Position numbers and translations under genes: made by a program
Notes under the pieces: generated by a model
What the model saw: the letters and a program-made list of their open reading frames with translations, nothing else
Database searches by the model: none
Told to the model about the DNA's origin: nothing
Source of the DNA: Faucicola tetraodonis
GTDB lineage: Bacteria > Pseudomonadota > Gammaproteobacteria > Pseudomonadales > Moraxellaceae
Length of the DNA stretch: 64,000 bases
Assembly: GCA_032017425.1 (NCBI GenBank)
Contig: DALZPW010000011.1
Reading direction: 5' to 3' (one strand)
In this document: positions 8,472-18,702 of the stretch, one piece after another
Position numbering within the stretch: the stretch's first letter is position 1
How the letters are laid out: each line of letters starts with the position of its first letter

Positions 8472-11400
8472 TTAGTCAGTTTTTGCTTGTTGGGTAAAGC
8501 GCGCTAACGTGTCTAACAGCATTTGTTCTTGGAATGGTTTACCCATGTATTCATTCACCCCGATATCAAACGCGCGTTCACGGTGTTTTTCGCCGGTACG
8601 CGATGTAATCATGACAATAGGAATATGCTGGAGCCGTGAATTATGGCGAATATGGTTGGCCACTTCAAAGCCGTCCATACGTGGCATCTCAATGTCCAAT
8701 ACAATGACTTCAGGTAGCATTTCTTGCAGTTTTTCTAGCGCATCAATACCATCTGTTGCCACTTGGGCCTCATAGCCGTGACGTTCTAGTAAGCGCGAGG
8801 TGACTTTGCGCACGGTTACTGAGTCATCCACAATCAATACCAGCGGTTTGTGCGCTCGTTTGGCCGCTTTATTGGCTTTTTGCAGCTCGACTTTGGTAAT
8901 GTTGCTGACATTACGCATCAATGCCACCAAGTCAAGAATGAGCATGACCGAGCCATCACCCATGATGGTGGCAGAAGAAATTCCATCGATATGGGAGAGC
9001 TGACGACCGAGCGGTTTGACGACCACTTCAATACGAGAGCCTGCAATCATATCCACTTGTAGCGCCATGCGCTGACCTAAGTCAGTACGAATAATAATCA
9101 CTGGCACACTGCTTGACTGGTGCGCTAGTGCATCCACCGGGTCGCTGCCATACAAAATCTGATTAAGATAGCGCAAACGATAGGCTTGTCCATCGATATT
9201 GATAATATCGGCATTCGTGGTATAAAAATTAGCAATCGCATCGATATTAACACGCATCACACGTTCAATTTGCACCAATGGTACAGCAAAGTATTTATCC
9301 CCTGCCCTCACCATCAAGGCATCAGACACCGCAACTGTCAATGGTAGACGCATGGTAAAGCGTGAGCCTCTGCCAGGCTCAGAGTCGACGGTTACTACAC
9401 CACCCAGCTGCTTGACTTCGCTTTGTACCACGTCCATACCGACACCACGACCCGAGATTTGTGATACGGATTTGGCGGTGGATAGACCCGCGTTAAAGAT
9501 ATATTGCATGATATCCAGTGTCTTTAGACTGGTATCTTTGGCAGAAATCAAGCCTTGCTCAATCGCTTTTTCGCGTACGGCATTGACATTAATACCGCGT
9601 CCATCATCGGTTAAGTTGATAACGATTTCACCGCCTTCACGCAGCACTTCAAGCGTGATTAAGCCTGTTCTTGATTTACCACTTTCAATACGTTCTTGCG
9701 ATTTTTCAATACCATGGTCAACGGCGTTACGTAGCATATGCTCAAGCGGCGAGGTAATACGCTCAAGGATATTACGGTCAATTTCACCTTCATCGTTTAG
9801 GATTCGCAGTTCAACAGATTTACCCAGTTCGGTTGCTATTTGACGGACGACCCGTTGCAGACGTGGCGTGATACGCGAGAATGGCACAGTACGTGAATCC
9901 ATCAACCCCTCTTGCAAATCGGACTGGGTGCGTGATAACTGCAGTAGCAAGTTTTCGGTTTCACGGGTTTTATCGAGCATGGTCGTTTTGATGTCTAACA
10001 AGTCCGATGCTGATTCCGAGAGCGATTTTGACAATTGGTTGAGCGATGAATATTGGTCCATCTCTAACGGGTCAAAGTCACTTTCTAACGCATGCTCATC
10101 ACCAATTTGTGACAAGATTTGAATCTCAAGCTCTGTTTCCATACGGCGTAGCTGATCTGCTAGACGCTGTACAGTTGCGCCCATCTCTTCGATATTGTTC
10201 GATAGACTTGATATACCCATCTCGATTCGCGAGCGGTTAATCGCGGACTCACCTGATAGGTTAATCATGCGCTCCATAGCACTTGCAGAAATCCTAAGTG
10301 TCTCAGCATGAAGGTTCGATTGATCTTGCTCAGATTCAAAGTTACCCGTCATCAGCGGCATGACGCTTAGGTCGCGCTGTTTGACTTCTAACGTGTTTTG
10401 TCCCAAACTACTGCGATAGATATCAATTTGCTCAATTTGGCTGGCTAGGTTAGCATTGGGGATTTCTTTTAAGCTATCAGGTTTTCGCGAGAATTGTTGC
10501 AGCGCAGCAACCAACGCCACAGGCGTTTGTGGGTTAAATTTATTCTCTAATACATAAATCGCATTTGCTAACCAGTCATGACACACCGCCAATAGGTTGC
10601 CAATCATACGCGTCGCAGGTTTGCGGCGGCTGCCTAGCTCTTCGTAGATGGTTTCCATTTCGTGAGCCAACGTGGCAATCCCTTCAGCTCCGACCATTCT
10701 TGCGCCCCCTTTGATGGTGTGCAATTCACGTTGCAAGGCTTGTAAGGCTGCAAGATCACTGTTATTACTACGGAATTCTTGTAGATGCTGGCTGCTGCTA
10801 TCGATCAGCTCTTTGGCTTCTTCAAGATAAATTTTTAAGATATCTTCGTCAGGCTCTTGACCTTTCCAAGTCTCTAAACGACGCCCTTCAAAGTTGTTAA
10901 TAATTTCTTCGATGTAGAGTGGGTCATTTTTTGCAATCGCGCTATCATCCTCTTGGGCAAGTTGTTTTTGCTCCATCAACTCTTCAGGATTGGCTTCAAC
11001 AATCATCGGCACTGCAAATACCAAGTCTCGACTTTGCACTGTACCAGCGATAACCTCATCAATTTGCTGGGCAAAATCGCTGGCGTTGAAGGAGCGACTA
11101 AATTGTCGAACTTGCTTGAGCTGCGAGGCAATGGTTTCATGCAGCTTTTGCACCAATGAAGCGGTATCGGCATCACTCGCTAAAATACCTTTATCAATGG
11201 CATCATACACTTGCTCACCACGTAGCGCCATCTCGGCAATACTCGTTACCCCGAGTAGCTCTGCACCCCCTTTTAACATGTGCATATAATTAGCTAGTTC
11301 TTTGGTGACCGCTAAATTGCTAAGGTTATTGAGCCATTGGTCGTAGTAATTTTGCACGTCGGGCTGAATGGTTTGCACTTCATCCAAGAAAATTTGCAAT

Positions 11401-14400
11401 AGTTCATCATCTGTAGCAACTGGTTGGTACTCGATAGCATCCATCTCGGCTTGGTACTGATTTTTTGCCAATAATTTTCTTAAGGTTTCAATCGCCTCTT
11501 CATCGATATTGACGCGCAGGCCTGCTGCAATGGCGTCAAACATATTGATGAGCTGATTATGTAAGCCCATTAAGGCATCATAAATATCTTCGTTTTTGGC
11601 AAATTGCGGATAATCAGTCAGTTTTTTATAGGCAAACTGTAAGGTGCTTGGAATGATAAAATAGCTCAAACCTTCAGACGCCTGCGCAAGCCTTGCTGCC
11701 TGTTGTTCAAGCTGCTGGGCATAGGCAATAACTTGTTCATTCTCGCCAGCAAACTTAGCTTGCGCTTGCTGATCGGCAGCGAGTAAGTCATCAATCCCAA
11801 GCGCCATCAGGTCTTTGACTGTCAGTTTGCTGCTTTCATGAGGCTCAGCATTGGCATCGGTTAGACGCTCAATCAAGTCGGCAACAATGTCATTGTTATC
11901 TTCTATAACCGTTACATCATGATGGATTTTATGCTCATCAATGTAGGTTCGCAGTAGATCTGTGGCCTCTTGCAGGGTCAATAACTGGCTGGCGGTGAGC
12001 GGCATTTCATTATGTAATAAGTCGCCCAGTGCTTCTTCTACCGCTGCGCTTAAGTGATAGACATTGTTAAGTTCAATCAGCGCTGCGCCACCACGCAAGG
12101 TATGGAATGCGCGTAATATGGCATCAGGCACATGCGTTGCAGGCTCACCCAAATGCTGGGTGATAAAGTTATCAATATTGACCAATAACTCGTCTGCTTC
12201 TTCAATAAATACGTCATCAGCGACATCCATTTCACTACTGATGTCACTAATGCCACTGACATCCTGGAGCGCTTGCGTTTGTGCGGTGGCGTGACTAGAC
12301 GAAAGCGCCGCATCTGTGTGTAGCGCACTCGGCGAGGCGGCCCCCTGCCCCATAAAGGCGGACAAGACTTGAGGGTAGCTAAAGCTGTCGCCATGTTTTT
12401 TGGCATAGCTATTAGCGACAGCTTGCCACAGTTTAATCACTGCGGGATAGTCTGTACGATTTTGGGCAAAAATCGTGATGAGTCCAGCAAATGCGTCAAT
12501 GACATCAGCAACTAGGTGTAAAACCCCCTCGTCTACTGTTATGGTATGATCAAGCACGCGATTGAGCATGTTTTCAATTGACCAAGCAAGCTCCCCTAGC
12601 TGATTGGCGCCAACCATACGACCCGAGCCTTTTAAGGTATGAAAACCTCGGCGGATTTCTTTTAAGGTATCAAAATCATTGGGCTTGGCTTGCCAAGCTT
12701 GGTTAAGCGGTGCAATTGTCTCGATAACTTCATTGGCTTCTTCAATATAGATTTCTTGAATATCGGGATCGCTGACCGCATCTGTGACCGTCGTTAGCTG
12801 CTCATATTCGCGAGCCACCACCTCAGGTAGGGCATGAATATCCCCTGTAGTTGATGGCGCAACGTCGCTCGCAGCTTCATTGCCTTGAGCCACCTTATCA
12901 CTGTCTTTAGCCACACTAGCACTGACTGATACAAGGTTATCTAAGCCATTGGTTTCTGGCAGGCCTGTGTTAATCGGCTGCTGCTGTAATAGATTAGTCG
13001 CTTGCAACACGGTAACCGCAGGGTCAATACTTGGCGCCCGCTGCTGCTGGAAATCTTCAACCAGTGTCGGCAGTTTGCGATGGGTATCTTTGATAAAGCC
13101 CACTAACGCATCACTAATCGCTAAAGTGCCATCTAGCACACGGTTGAGCATGTTTTCTACCGCCCAACACATCTCACCAATTTGATGAGCGCCGACCATA
13201 CGACCTGAGCCTTTTAAGGTATGAAAACCTCGGCGGATATCTTTGAGCGCGACTAATTCATGGGTATCCACTTCCCATACGGGAATCTTCTCACCCAACT
13301 CAGCGAGGACTTCTTGCGCCTCTTCAATGAAAATATCTCGGATATCTTCATCCATACTATAGTCATCATCTTTGAGGGCTTGCCTTGCAGCCGCCAGCGC
13401 TTGCGATTCTTGCACGCCAGTCGTTTGCGTGATAGCCGTTTGCGTGTTAGGCGCTTCTCTAGCAGTAGCTAGTGCTTGCATTGGTGATTCAATATCACTG
13501 GCAATACGTTCGCCTTCATCATCGTAAATCACCGTATCTCTACCAAAGTGCTTGGTGGGTGCTACCACTTCAGCGGCGGTTAATGGCGTTTCGATTAAAC
13601 GATTAAGCAATAAATTAGCGCGGTTAAGCTGTGTTTGGGTTTGATCCAAAAATTCTTCATTGACAGACTGATTGGATAAATAATCCAAAAATAGCTCAAA
13701 GCGGGCAATCATGTCGGCGATGGCATCACTGGCTTCCCAGCTTAAGACGTGTACCGAATTTTTATGAATACGACTAAATAATAAGCGAATTTGTTCGACC
13801 AATTCTTTGGGACGTGTTAAGCCTAATGCCCCAAAAACTTGAATGGTGGCAATTAATTCGTCATTGACTGTTAACTTATTTAAATCACGGGTTTGGATAT
13901 ATTGATTAAACGACCGCTTGATATTTTCAACATGCACGCGCGTTTGGCGCACCGCTTCATTTTGCGGATTGCTAGCATAGGCAAAATGCTGTAAGCCAAT
14001 TTGGCTATCAAGGGTTTCAACCGTTGACAGCAACTGGCTGTAAAAATCTTGCAGCTGGCGTTCTACCTGCCAACTGAGAGATGACGCCATAAAGGTATCT
14101 TGCGTCATCAAGCGCACGTCATCGATAATTTGCGCCATTTGGTTTTCATAAAACACCCAACCGCGATTTGCCAAACTATTTTTGACCGATTCAAGCAGCG
14201 GCAAAATGGTGAGCGGCTCATGCACTTGATAAATAATTTTTTCAAGTTTTTCTAATACTTGACTAAATAAATTATCAAGCGTGTCACTACTATTGATATC
14301 CAAGCTTGATAGCAGAGCTTTAGCGTCATGCGATTTGTGCGTTAACGCATTGAGCGCTAATAACACATCAACTGCTAAACGAGACGCCGTAATATCAGGA

Positions 14401-15137
14401 GTGAGAGTCAAATCATGCGTCAGCACCAATGACAGACTGTTTAATAGCGAAGCATAAGCGGTTGGCACAGGCTGCTCATTGAGGGTTAGGTTATTGCACC
14501 ACACTGCGACCAACTGCCAAAATTGACGCCAAGCAGGATTGATGGCAGCCTGGGACAAATAGCCAGCAACCTTAGTCAGCGCATCTAAATGTTTGCTATC
14601 GTTGGTCGCGTTTTGTAGTAGTTGCAAACTGTTATAACGCCAGACTTTAAGTAACTCATCGGCTTGGGCACTGTCCCATGGGTGTTTGATGTCTGGTGTG
14701 GCTAATTGGCTTAAAAATAATAAAGCATTGTCTGTGACAGGTGGGATGGGCTCATAAGTTGATGCTATGCCAAGCAGCTGCTCAAAATAAGCGATTCGGT
14801 CATTGACCCAATCGGTATGAATCTGCTGTTTAGCTTGTACTTGTTCAATGTCAAATTGCAACAACCTCACCGCATGGCTGATTTGACTAAAATACTGCGG
14901 GGATAAAGTCTCTTGCTGAATGGCGATAGTGGTTTTATCAAGCGTTTTCGCCAGTTTTGATAAGGCAGGCTGGTTGGCAAGCGCGAGCGCACCGGTGATT
15001 TGGTGCAAATGTTGACCGATTAACTGCCACGCTGGCTGCGCGTCATGTCGTTGTAGCAACTGGTTAAGCTCACCAAATACGTCTTTTAAAACAGGCATCA
15101 ACCAGTCTAAGGCGATCAAATTACGTTGTTTACTCAT
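8472..15137 (-). CDS. chpA: Hybrid chemosensory kinase ChpA
   Basis: Giant CheA-type kinase of 2221 residues controlling twitching motility and pilus-linked signalling. Histidine phosphotransfer motifs with H-x-L-[KR]-G are seen near residues 636 (FHTLKGSGRM), 832 (same motif), 1013 (FHTLRGGAA), 1286 (MHMLKGGAE) and 1474 (LHTIKGGAR). A degenerate one lies near residue 45. Then follow a dimerisation helix, an ATPase domain (about 1760-1900; HMLRNAVDHGIE, DDGRGI, GRGVGMDVV), a CheW domain (about 1930-2070) and a C-terminal receiver (about 2095-2221; LIVDDS, VLDIEMPRMDG). A start at ATG 15137 fits. Upstream lies the pilK remnant rather than a direct junction with pilJ. Confidence 0.96.
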   Translation of the reverse strand: MSKQRNLIALDWLMPVLKDVFGELNQLLQRHDAQPAWQLIGQHLHQITGALALANQPALSKLAKTLDKTTIAIQQETLSPQYFSQISHAVRLLQFDIEQVQAKQQIHTDWVNDRIAYFEQLLGIASTYEPIPPVTDNALLFLSQLATPDIKHPWDSAQADELLKVWRYNSLQLLQNATNDSKHLDALTKVAGYLSQAAINPAWRQFWQLVAVWCNNLTLNEQPVPTAYASLLNSLSLVLTHDLTLTPDITASRLAVDVLLALNALTHKSHDAKALLSSLDINSSDTLDNLFSQVLEKLEKIIYQVHEPLTILPLLESVKNSLANRGWVFYENQMAQIIDDVRLMTQDTFMASSLSWQVERQLQDFYSQLLSTVETLDSQIGLQHFAYASNPQNEAVRQTRVHVENIKRSFNQYIQTRDLNKLTVNDELIATIQVFGALGLTRPKELVEQIRLLFSRIHKNSVHVLSWEASDAIADMIARFELFLDYLSNQSVNEEFLDQTQTQLNRANLLLNRLIETPLTAAEVVAPTKHFGRDTVIYDDEGERIASDIESPMQALATAREAPNTQTAITQTTGVQESQALAAARQALKDDDYSMDEDIRDIFIEEAQEVLAELGEKIPVWEVDTHELVALKDIRRGFHTLKGSGRMVGAHQIGEMCWAVENMLNRVLDGTLAISDALVGFIKDTHRKLPTLVEDFQQQRAPSIDPAVTVLQATNLLQQQPINTGLPETNGLDNLVSVSASVAKDSDKVAQGNEAASDVAPSTTGDIHALPEVVAREYEQLTTVTDAVSDPDIQEIYIEEANEVIETIAPLNQAWQAKPNDFDTLKEIRRGFHTLKGSGRMVGANQLGELAWSIENMLNRVLDHTITVDEGVLHLVADVIDAFAGLITIFAQNRTDYPAVIKLWQAVANSYAKKHGDSFSYPQVLSAFMGQGAASPSALHTDAALSSSHATAQTQALQDVSGISDISSEMDVADDVFIEEADELLVNIDNFITQHLGEPATHVPDAILRAFHTLRGGAALIELNNVYHLSAAVEEALGDLLHNEMPLTASQLLTLQEATDLLRTYIDEHKIHHDVTVIEDNNDIVADLIERLTDANAEPHESSKLTVKDLMALGIDDLLAADQQAQAKFAGENEQVIAYAQQLEQQAARLAQASEGLSYFIIPSTLQFAYKKLTDYPQFAKNEDIYDALMGLHNQLINMFDAIAAGLRVNIDEEAIETLRKLLAKNQYQAEMDAIEYQPVATDDELLQIFLDEVQTIQPDVQNYYDQWLNNLSNLAVTKELANYMHMLKGGAELLGVTSIAEMALRGEQVYDAIDKGILASDADTASLVQKLHETIASQLKQVRQFSRSFNASDFAQQIDEVIAGTVQSRDLVFAVPMIVEANPEELMEQKQLAQEDDSAIAKNDPLYIEEIINNFEGRRLETWKGQEPDEDILKIYLEEAKELIDSSSQHLQEFRSNNSDLAALQALQRELHTIKGGARMVGAEGIATLAHEMETIYEELGSRRKPATRMIGNLLAVCHDWLANAIYVLENKFNPQTPVALVAALQQFSRKPDSLKEIPNANLASQIEQIDIYRSSLGQNTLEVKQRDLSVMPLMTGNFESEQDQSNLHAETLRISASAMERMINLSGESAINRSRIEMGISSLSNNIEEMGATVQRLADQLRRMETELEIQILSQIGDEHALESDFDPLEMDQYSSLNQLSKSLSESASDLLDIKTTMLDKTRETENLLLQLSRTQSDLQEGLMDSRTVPFSRITPRLQRVVRQIATELGKSVELRILNDEGEIDRNILERITSPLEHMLRNAVDHGIEKSQERIESGKSRTGLITLEVLREGGEIVINLTDDGRGINVNAVREKAIEQGLISAKDTSLKTLDIMQYIFNAGLSTAKSVSQISGRGVGMDVVQSEVKQLGGVVTVDSEPGRGSRFTMRLPLTVAVSDALMVRAGDKYFAVPLVQIERVMRVNIDAIANFYTTNADIINIDGQAYRLRYLNQILYGSDPVDALAHQSSSVPVIIIRTDLGQRMALQVDMIAGSRIEVVVKPLGRQLSHIDGISSATIMGDGSVMLILDLVALMRNVSNITKVELQKANKAAKRAHKPLVLIVDDSVTVRKVTSRLLERHGYEAQVATDGIDALEKLQEMLPEVIVLDIEMPRMDGFEVANHIRHNSRLQHIPIVMITSRTGEKHRERAFDIGVNEYMGKPFQEQMLLDTLARFTQQAKTD

Positions 15138-15243
15138 ACCATATTCCTAGGACAACGACTGTCAAAAACGATGACGATTTTTATCGATTTTAAGGTAGCT
15201 GTAACGCAGTCGTTTATTAATTTCTTATATCACTTAAAATAAC

Positions 15244-15624
15244 TTACCCGCTGTCTGGCGTCAACTCAGGTTGATACCTTTTATAAGTTATAATGTTCAC
15301 CCATTCGCGCTGCGATATTTGCCAATGCTTTGAGCCAATCTAGGACAACCGTTTTGCAATCAAATAACGGGCTAAATAACGCACGATATCGCGCTACTCA
15401 AATTGCCGAAAATCATCAATTAACACATTGTTGCGGGCAACCAGTTGGCATTGACCTGCCTCTAAAGGCATCGGTTGCTGCGCATCTACCAAATTTTTGC
15501 TAAAAAACTGCCATTGCGATTTTATTGTTGGTATTAGCGAAAATTTATCCCTGCCAACGTCTTTAAGGTAGTGATTAAAACCACAGCGTGCAACCCCTGA
15601 TCTAACACACATAAGAGCTAACAC
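15244..15624 (-). pseudogene. pilK: Broken CheR-type methyltransferase (pilK remnant)
   Basis: Between pilJ and chpA, where P. aeruginosa has pilK, the minus strand still encodes CheR-like pieces. One open stretch (15394-15624) contains NHYLKDVGRDKFSL, WQFFSKNLVD and QCQLVARNNVLIDDF. These correspond to the CheR pattern RYF...F..NLL....FD.I.CRNVLIYF. After an in-frame stop at 15394-15396, RDIVRYLARYL continues in the same frame, then NGCPRLAQSIGKYRSANG appears in a shifted frame, like the GG.L.LG.SE segment. The final piece ends at 15244. The first half of the gene is missing. This is seen by motif reading only. Confidence 0.72.
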
Positions 15625-15629
15625 GCATA

Positions 15630-15656
15630 AAAAGAAAGGTGGTTAAAACCACCCCT
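15630..15656 (-). terminator. Terminator downstream of pilJ
   Basis: Read on the minus strand, GGTGG-TTTTAA-CCACC is followed by TTTCTTTTT. It lies 55 bases after the pilJ stop and before the pilK remnant, so pilGHIJ and chpABC are probably separate transcripts. Confidence 0.75.
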
Positions 15657-15710
15657 TACTTTTAGCTAACTGTTGAGTACTAAGCCTAATTAGCCATCAA
15701 TCATTACCCA

Positions 15711-17120
15711 TTAAGCATGTGCTAAAGCATTATCTGGCAATTTAAAGCCCGATACTGATTCTTGCAGCGCTGCTGCCATTTCATTAAGCTGACCGATTGA
15801 ACGAGCGGTTGCCATGGTACCTGATGTGGTTTGCGAGGTAATATCTTGAATGATGTTCATGGTATTTGAAATATGACCCGCTGAGGCTGCCTGCAGACGC
15901 GCCGCATTTGAGATACTCTGAATCAATGATGCCAAGTTGTTAGATACAGTTTGTACTTCTTCAAGCGCCTCACCCGCATCTTTTGCAAGTTTCGCACCGC
16001 GTACAACTTCTGCCGTGGTTGATTCCATCGACATCACGGCTTCGTTCGTATCTGCCTGAATGGTTTTAACCAGTGTTTCAATCTGTTTGGTCGCTGTGGC
16101 TGAACGTTCTGCTAGGCGCTGTACCTCGTCAGCAACAACCGCAAAACCACGCCCTGCTTCACCCGCCATTGATGCCTGAATCGCTGCATTCAACGCAAGG
16201 ATGTTGGTTTGGTCAGCAATGTCATTAATCAGTCCAACGATATCGCCGATCTCTTGCGATGATTCACCGAGGCGCTTAATACGTTTTGAAGTTTCTTGAA
16301 TCTGGTCACGAATGGTATTCATACCATCGATAGTACGTTGTACCACTTCTGCCCCGTTATAGGCAATCGCAACCGAACGGTCCGCAACCGCAGCAGATTC
16401 GGCGGCATTTGAAGATACTTGGTCAATAGACACCGCCATCTCATTAATCGCTGCAGAGGCTCCCGCAATTTCTTGCGCTTGGCTTTCAGAGGCTTGGGCT
16501 AGTTCAACTGCCGTTGCCTGGGTTTGGTCAGAGGCGCGCGCGACTCGCTCTGCAGTGACGTTAATCGCAGAAACCAGTTGACGCAATTGGTCAATTGCAA
16601 AGTTGACCGAGTCTGCAATCGCCCCTGTAAAGTCTTCTGAGACTGTCGCGTTCACGGTCAAGTCACCTTCCGCTAAATCGCCTAACTCATCAAGCAAACG
16701 CAAAATCGCCATTTGGTTACGTTCGTTTTCTTCTTGGATTCTGCGGGCACGCTCAGATTCAACTTCCATCTCATGACGTTGACGCAGCGTTTCACGCTCA
16801 CCTTCTGCCTTCTCTCGAGAGGTTTTAGCATTAATCTGGCGGGTCAAAAAGTAAATTGCCCCAATGACGCCTAATACAATCAAAATAGAGGGCAACCAAA
16901 TCGTCAAAAAATTATGGGCAACACTATTCTGTTGACGTACCAAAATCATCAATTGGTAGAGTCGATAAATAAATGCCAAACTAGCAACACCACCACAAAT
17001 ACTTGCCCAAATAATCCAGTTGATTGAGTCCCCTTTATTCAAACGATAATTACTCTTGCCAGGCCCGACCGCGACAGGGGAGTTGGTATTGGTACTTAGG
17101 GTCGAAGTTTTAGTATCCAT
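15711..17120 (-). CDS. pilJ: Chemoreceptor-like protein PilJ, short form
   Basis: Methyl-accepting receptor of the Chp system, 469 residues from the ATG at 17120 (an in-frame TTG lies 18 bases upstream). Two hydrophobic helices (about residues 35-60 and 73-96) are separated by only about 15 residues. A charged coil and HAMP-like region follows, then a full MCP signalling domain with the hairpin tip QTNILALNAAIQAS and GRGFAVVADEV. The P. aeruginosa protein is some 200 residues longer, mostly in a periplasmic sensing domain that is absent here. It sits between pilI and a terminator. Confidence 0.92.
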   Translation of the reverse strand: MDTKTSTLSTNTNSPVAVGPGKSNYRLNKGDSINWIIWASICGGVASLAFIYRLYQLMILVRQQNSVAHNFLTIWLPSILIVLGVIGAIYFLTRQINAKTSREKAEGERETLRQRHEMEVESERARRIQEENERNQMAILRLLDELGDLAEGDLTVNATVSEDFTGAIADSVNFAIDQLRQLVSAINVTAERVARASDQTQATAVELAQASESQAQEIAGASAAINEMAVSIDQVSSNAAESAAVADRSVAIAYNGAEVVQRTIDGMNTIRDQIQETSKRIKRLGESSQEIGDIVGLINDIADQTNILALNAAIQASMAGEAGRGFAVVADEVQRLAERSATATKQIETLVKTIQADTNEAVMSMESTTAEVVRGAKLAKDAGEALEEVQTVSNNLASLIQSISNAARLQAASAGHISNTMNIIQDITSQTTSGTMATARSIGQLNEMAAALQESVSGFKLPDNALAHA

Positions 17121-17164
17121 GATATGGTAAACCCTCAATTGTTTTAATGAGTTAGAAAATTAGG

Positions 17165-17701
17165 TTATAACGCTGCTTCTAAATAACGCGTGTCTTGCGC
17201 CAATAAGCTTGGCATAAACACATACCAAATCTGCTCGTTTTGTCTAAAACGACCATGCGTATACTGCGCGAGCGGCGAATCGTTCGGCATCTCGATAGGC
17301 TGATATTGCCCACGACTAAAGGTTTGGATACCCAATACCTCATCAACTTGTAAGCCACTAAATAGCTTGGGTTGATCAATCACCAAAATCTTTTGATTGC
17401 CTGATTGGTAATTTGAGCCTGATGGATGTAAACCTAAGAAGTTCGACAAATTGGTAATCGGTAATAACCGTCCCCGAACATTGGCAATCCCTAGCAGCCA
17501 AGGTTTTGACAAAGGCACCGAGGTATAGGCAGGCAAAGATAGTACCTCAGCCACATCACCGAGTGGGGCTACCAAGTGGTGGCCACCGAGCGAAAACGCG
17601 ACCCCTAGCCACTGATGTCTTTGGTCAAAGTGAGTACCTTTTTGTCGTTTGATACCGCGGTTAGCGAGTCGTAAAAGCTCAATAAAGCCATTTGAAGACA
17701 C
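17165..17701 (-). CDS. pilI: CheW-type coupling protein PilI
   Basis: 178-residue CheW-domain protein that should link PilJ to the ChpA kinase. CheW features are present: FSLGGHHLVAPLGDVAEVL, then PWLLGIANVRGRLLPITNL. It starts at GTG 17701, with a strong GGAGTAGG ribosome site that overlaps the end of pilH. pilJ follows within 45 bases. Confidence 0.93.
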   Translation of the reverse strand: MSSNGFIELLRLANRGIKRQKGTHFDQRHQWLGVAFSLGGHHLVAPLGDVAEVLSLPAYTSVPLSKPWLLGIANVRGRLLPITNLSNFLGLHPSGSNYQSGNQKILVIDQPKLFSGLQVDEVLGIQTFSRGQYQPIEMPNDSPLAQYTHGRFRQNEQIWYVFMPSLLAQDTRYLEAAL

Positions 17702-17706
17702 GAAAC

Positions 17707-18069
17707 CTACTCCATCACGGAACGGATTACAGTGATTAAGGCTTCTTCTGTAATCGGCTTACTTAGATAATCTCGTGCGCCTTGGCGCTTGCCCCATACA
17801 CGGTCAGTTTCTTGATTTTTAGTACTGATGATGACGACAGGGATATGACTGGTTTTTGGGTCACGGGTAAGTTTGCGGGTTGCTTGAAAGCCGTTCATCT
17901 CTGGCATGACCACATCCATCAAAATCACATCTGGGAAAAACTCATTGGCTTTTTGAATTCCATCCTCGCCTGTATGCGCTTCAATGACTTCGTGCTGATG
18001 ACGAGTCAAAATATCTCGAAATTTTGCCATTTCTGATGGTGAATCATCAACTACTAAGATTTTGGCCAT
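17707..18069 (-). CDS. pilH: Single-domain response regulator PilH
   Basis: 120-residue CheY-like receiver. The acidic pair is in LVVDDSP, the phospho-acceptor Asp in VILMDVVMPEMNG, the conserved Ser/Thr in VVIIST and Lys in YLSKPI. In the P. aeruginosa Chp system PilH acts with or against PilG in setting pilus extension and retraction and cAMP level. It lies five bases upstream of pilI. Confidence 0.92.
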   Translation of the reverse strand: MAKILVVDDSPSEMAKFRDILTRHQHEVIEAHTGEDGIQKANEFFPDVILMDVVMPEMNGFQATRKLTRDPKTSHIPVVIISTKNQETDRVWGKRQGARDYLSKPITEEALITVIRSVME

Positions 18070-18315
18070 ACACTTACCCTTTTACCTAATTATTGATTGC
18101 ATTAATATTTTACTGTTTTGTATGTCGGTGGGAATAAAAACCCAACAGCACAACGGTTAAACTAAACACGCATCCCAAATCTACGTCTAGCTAGGTTGCA
18201 ATCTGGGCTTATATTTCAGTCATATCGAGTGATTGCAGATTTTAGGGGTTAACAACAGTTGCAAGCAATGGCATGCTGTTTAGCTTCAACCCAGCGCATG
18301 AAGAAGCACAGCGCA

Positions 18316-18702
18316 TTAAGACGCAGGACGATGACGTTCAATGGTATCAAATAGCTCTTCTTTACTAAATGGTTTGGTCAAGTACTCATCTGAGCCGACG
18401 ATACGACCGCGCGCTTTATCAAACAAGCCATCTTTTGATGACAGCATAATCACGGGCGTGGCAGCAAAATCTGCGTTGTTTTTGATTAGTGAACAAGTCT
18501 GATAACCGTCGAGGCGTGGCATCATGATATCGACAAAAATCAAATCTGGGTTGGTATCCGCAATTTTTGCCAACGCGTCAAAGCCATCAACAGCCGTAAT
18601 CACCTCACAGCCTGCTTTGGCAAGTAACGTCTCTGCGGTACGACGAATGGTTTTTGAATCGTCAATAATCATGACTTTTAGGCCTTCAAAATTTGCATCC
18701 AT
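18316..18702 (-). CDS. pilG: Single-domain response regulator PilG
   Basis: 128-residue CheY-like receiver, first gene of the cluster. It has IIDDSKT, the acceptor Asp in LIFVDIMMPRLDG, and KPF near the C-terminus. Its order before pilH-pilI-pilJ matches the Pseudomonas and Acinetobacter clusters and separates it from PilH. A 246-base gap before pilH is longer than usual and may hold an internal promoter. Confidence 0.92.
   Translation of the reverse strand: MDANFEGLKVMIIDDSKTIRRTAETLLAKAGCEVITAVDGFDALAKIADTNPDLIFVDIMMPRLDGYQTCSLIKNNADFAATPVIMLSSKDGLFDKARGRIVGSDEYLTKPFSKEELFDTIERHRPAS

Noticed and set aside
8472..15137. Plus-strand reading frames inside chpA, for example 9352-9843
   Set aside because: They mirror the long chpA frame, have no ribosome site and no recognisable domain.
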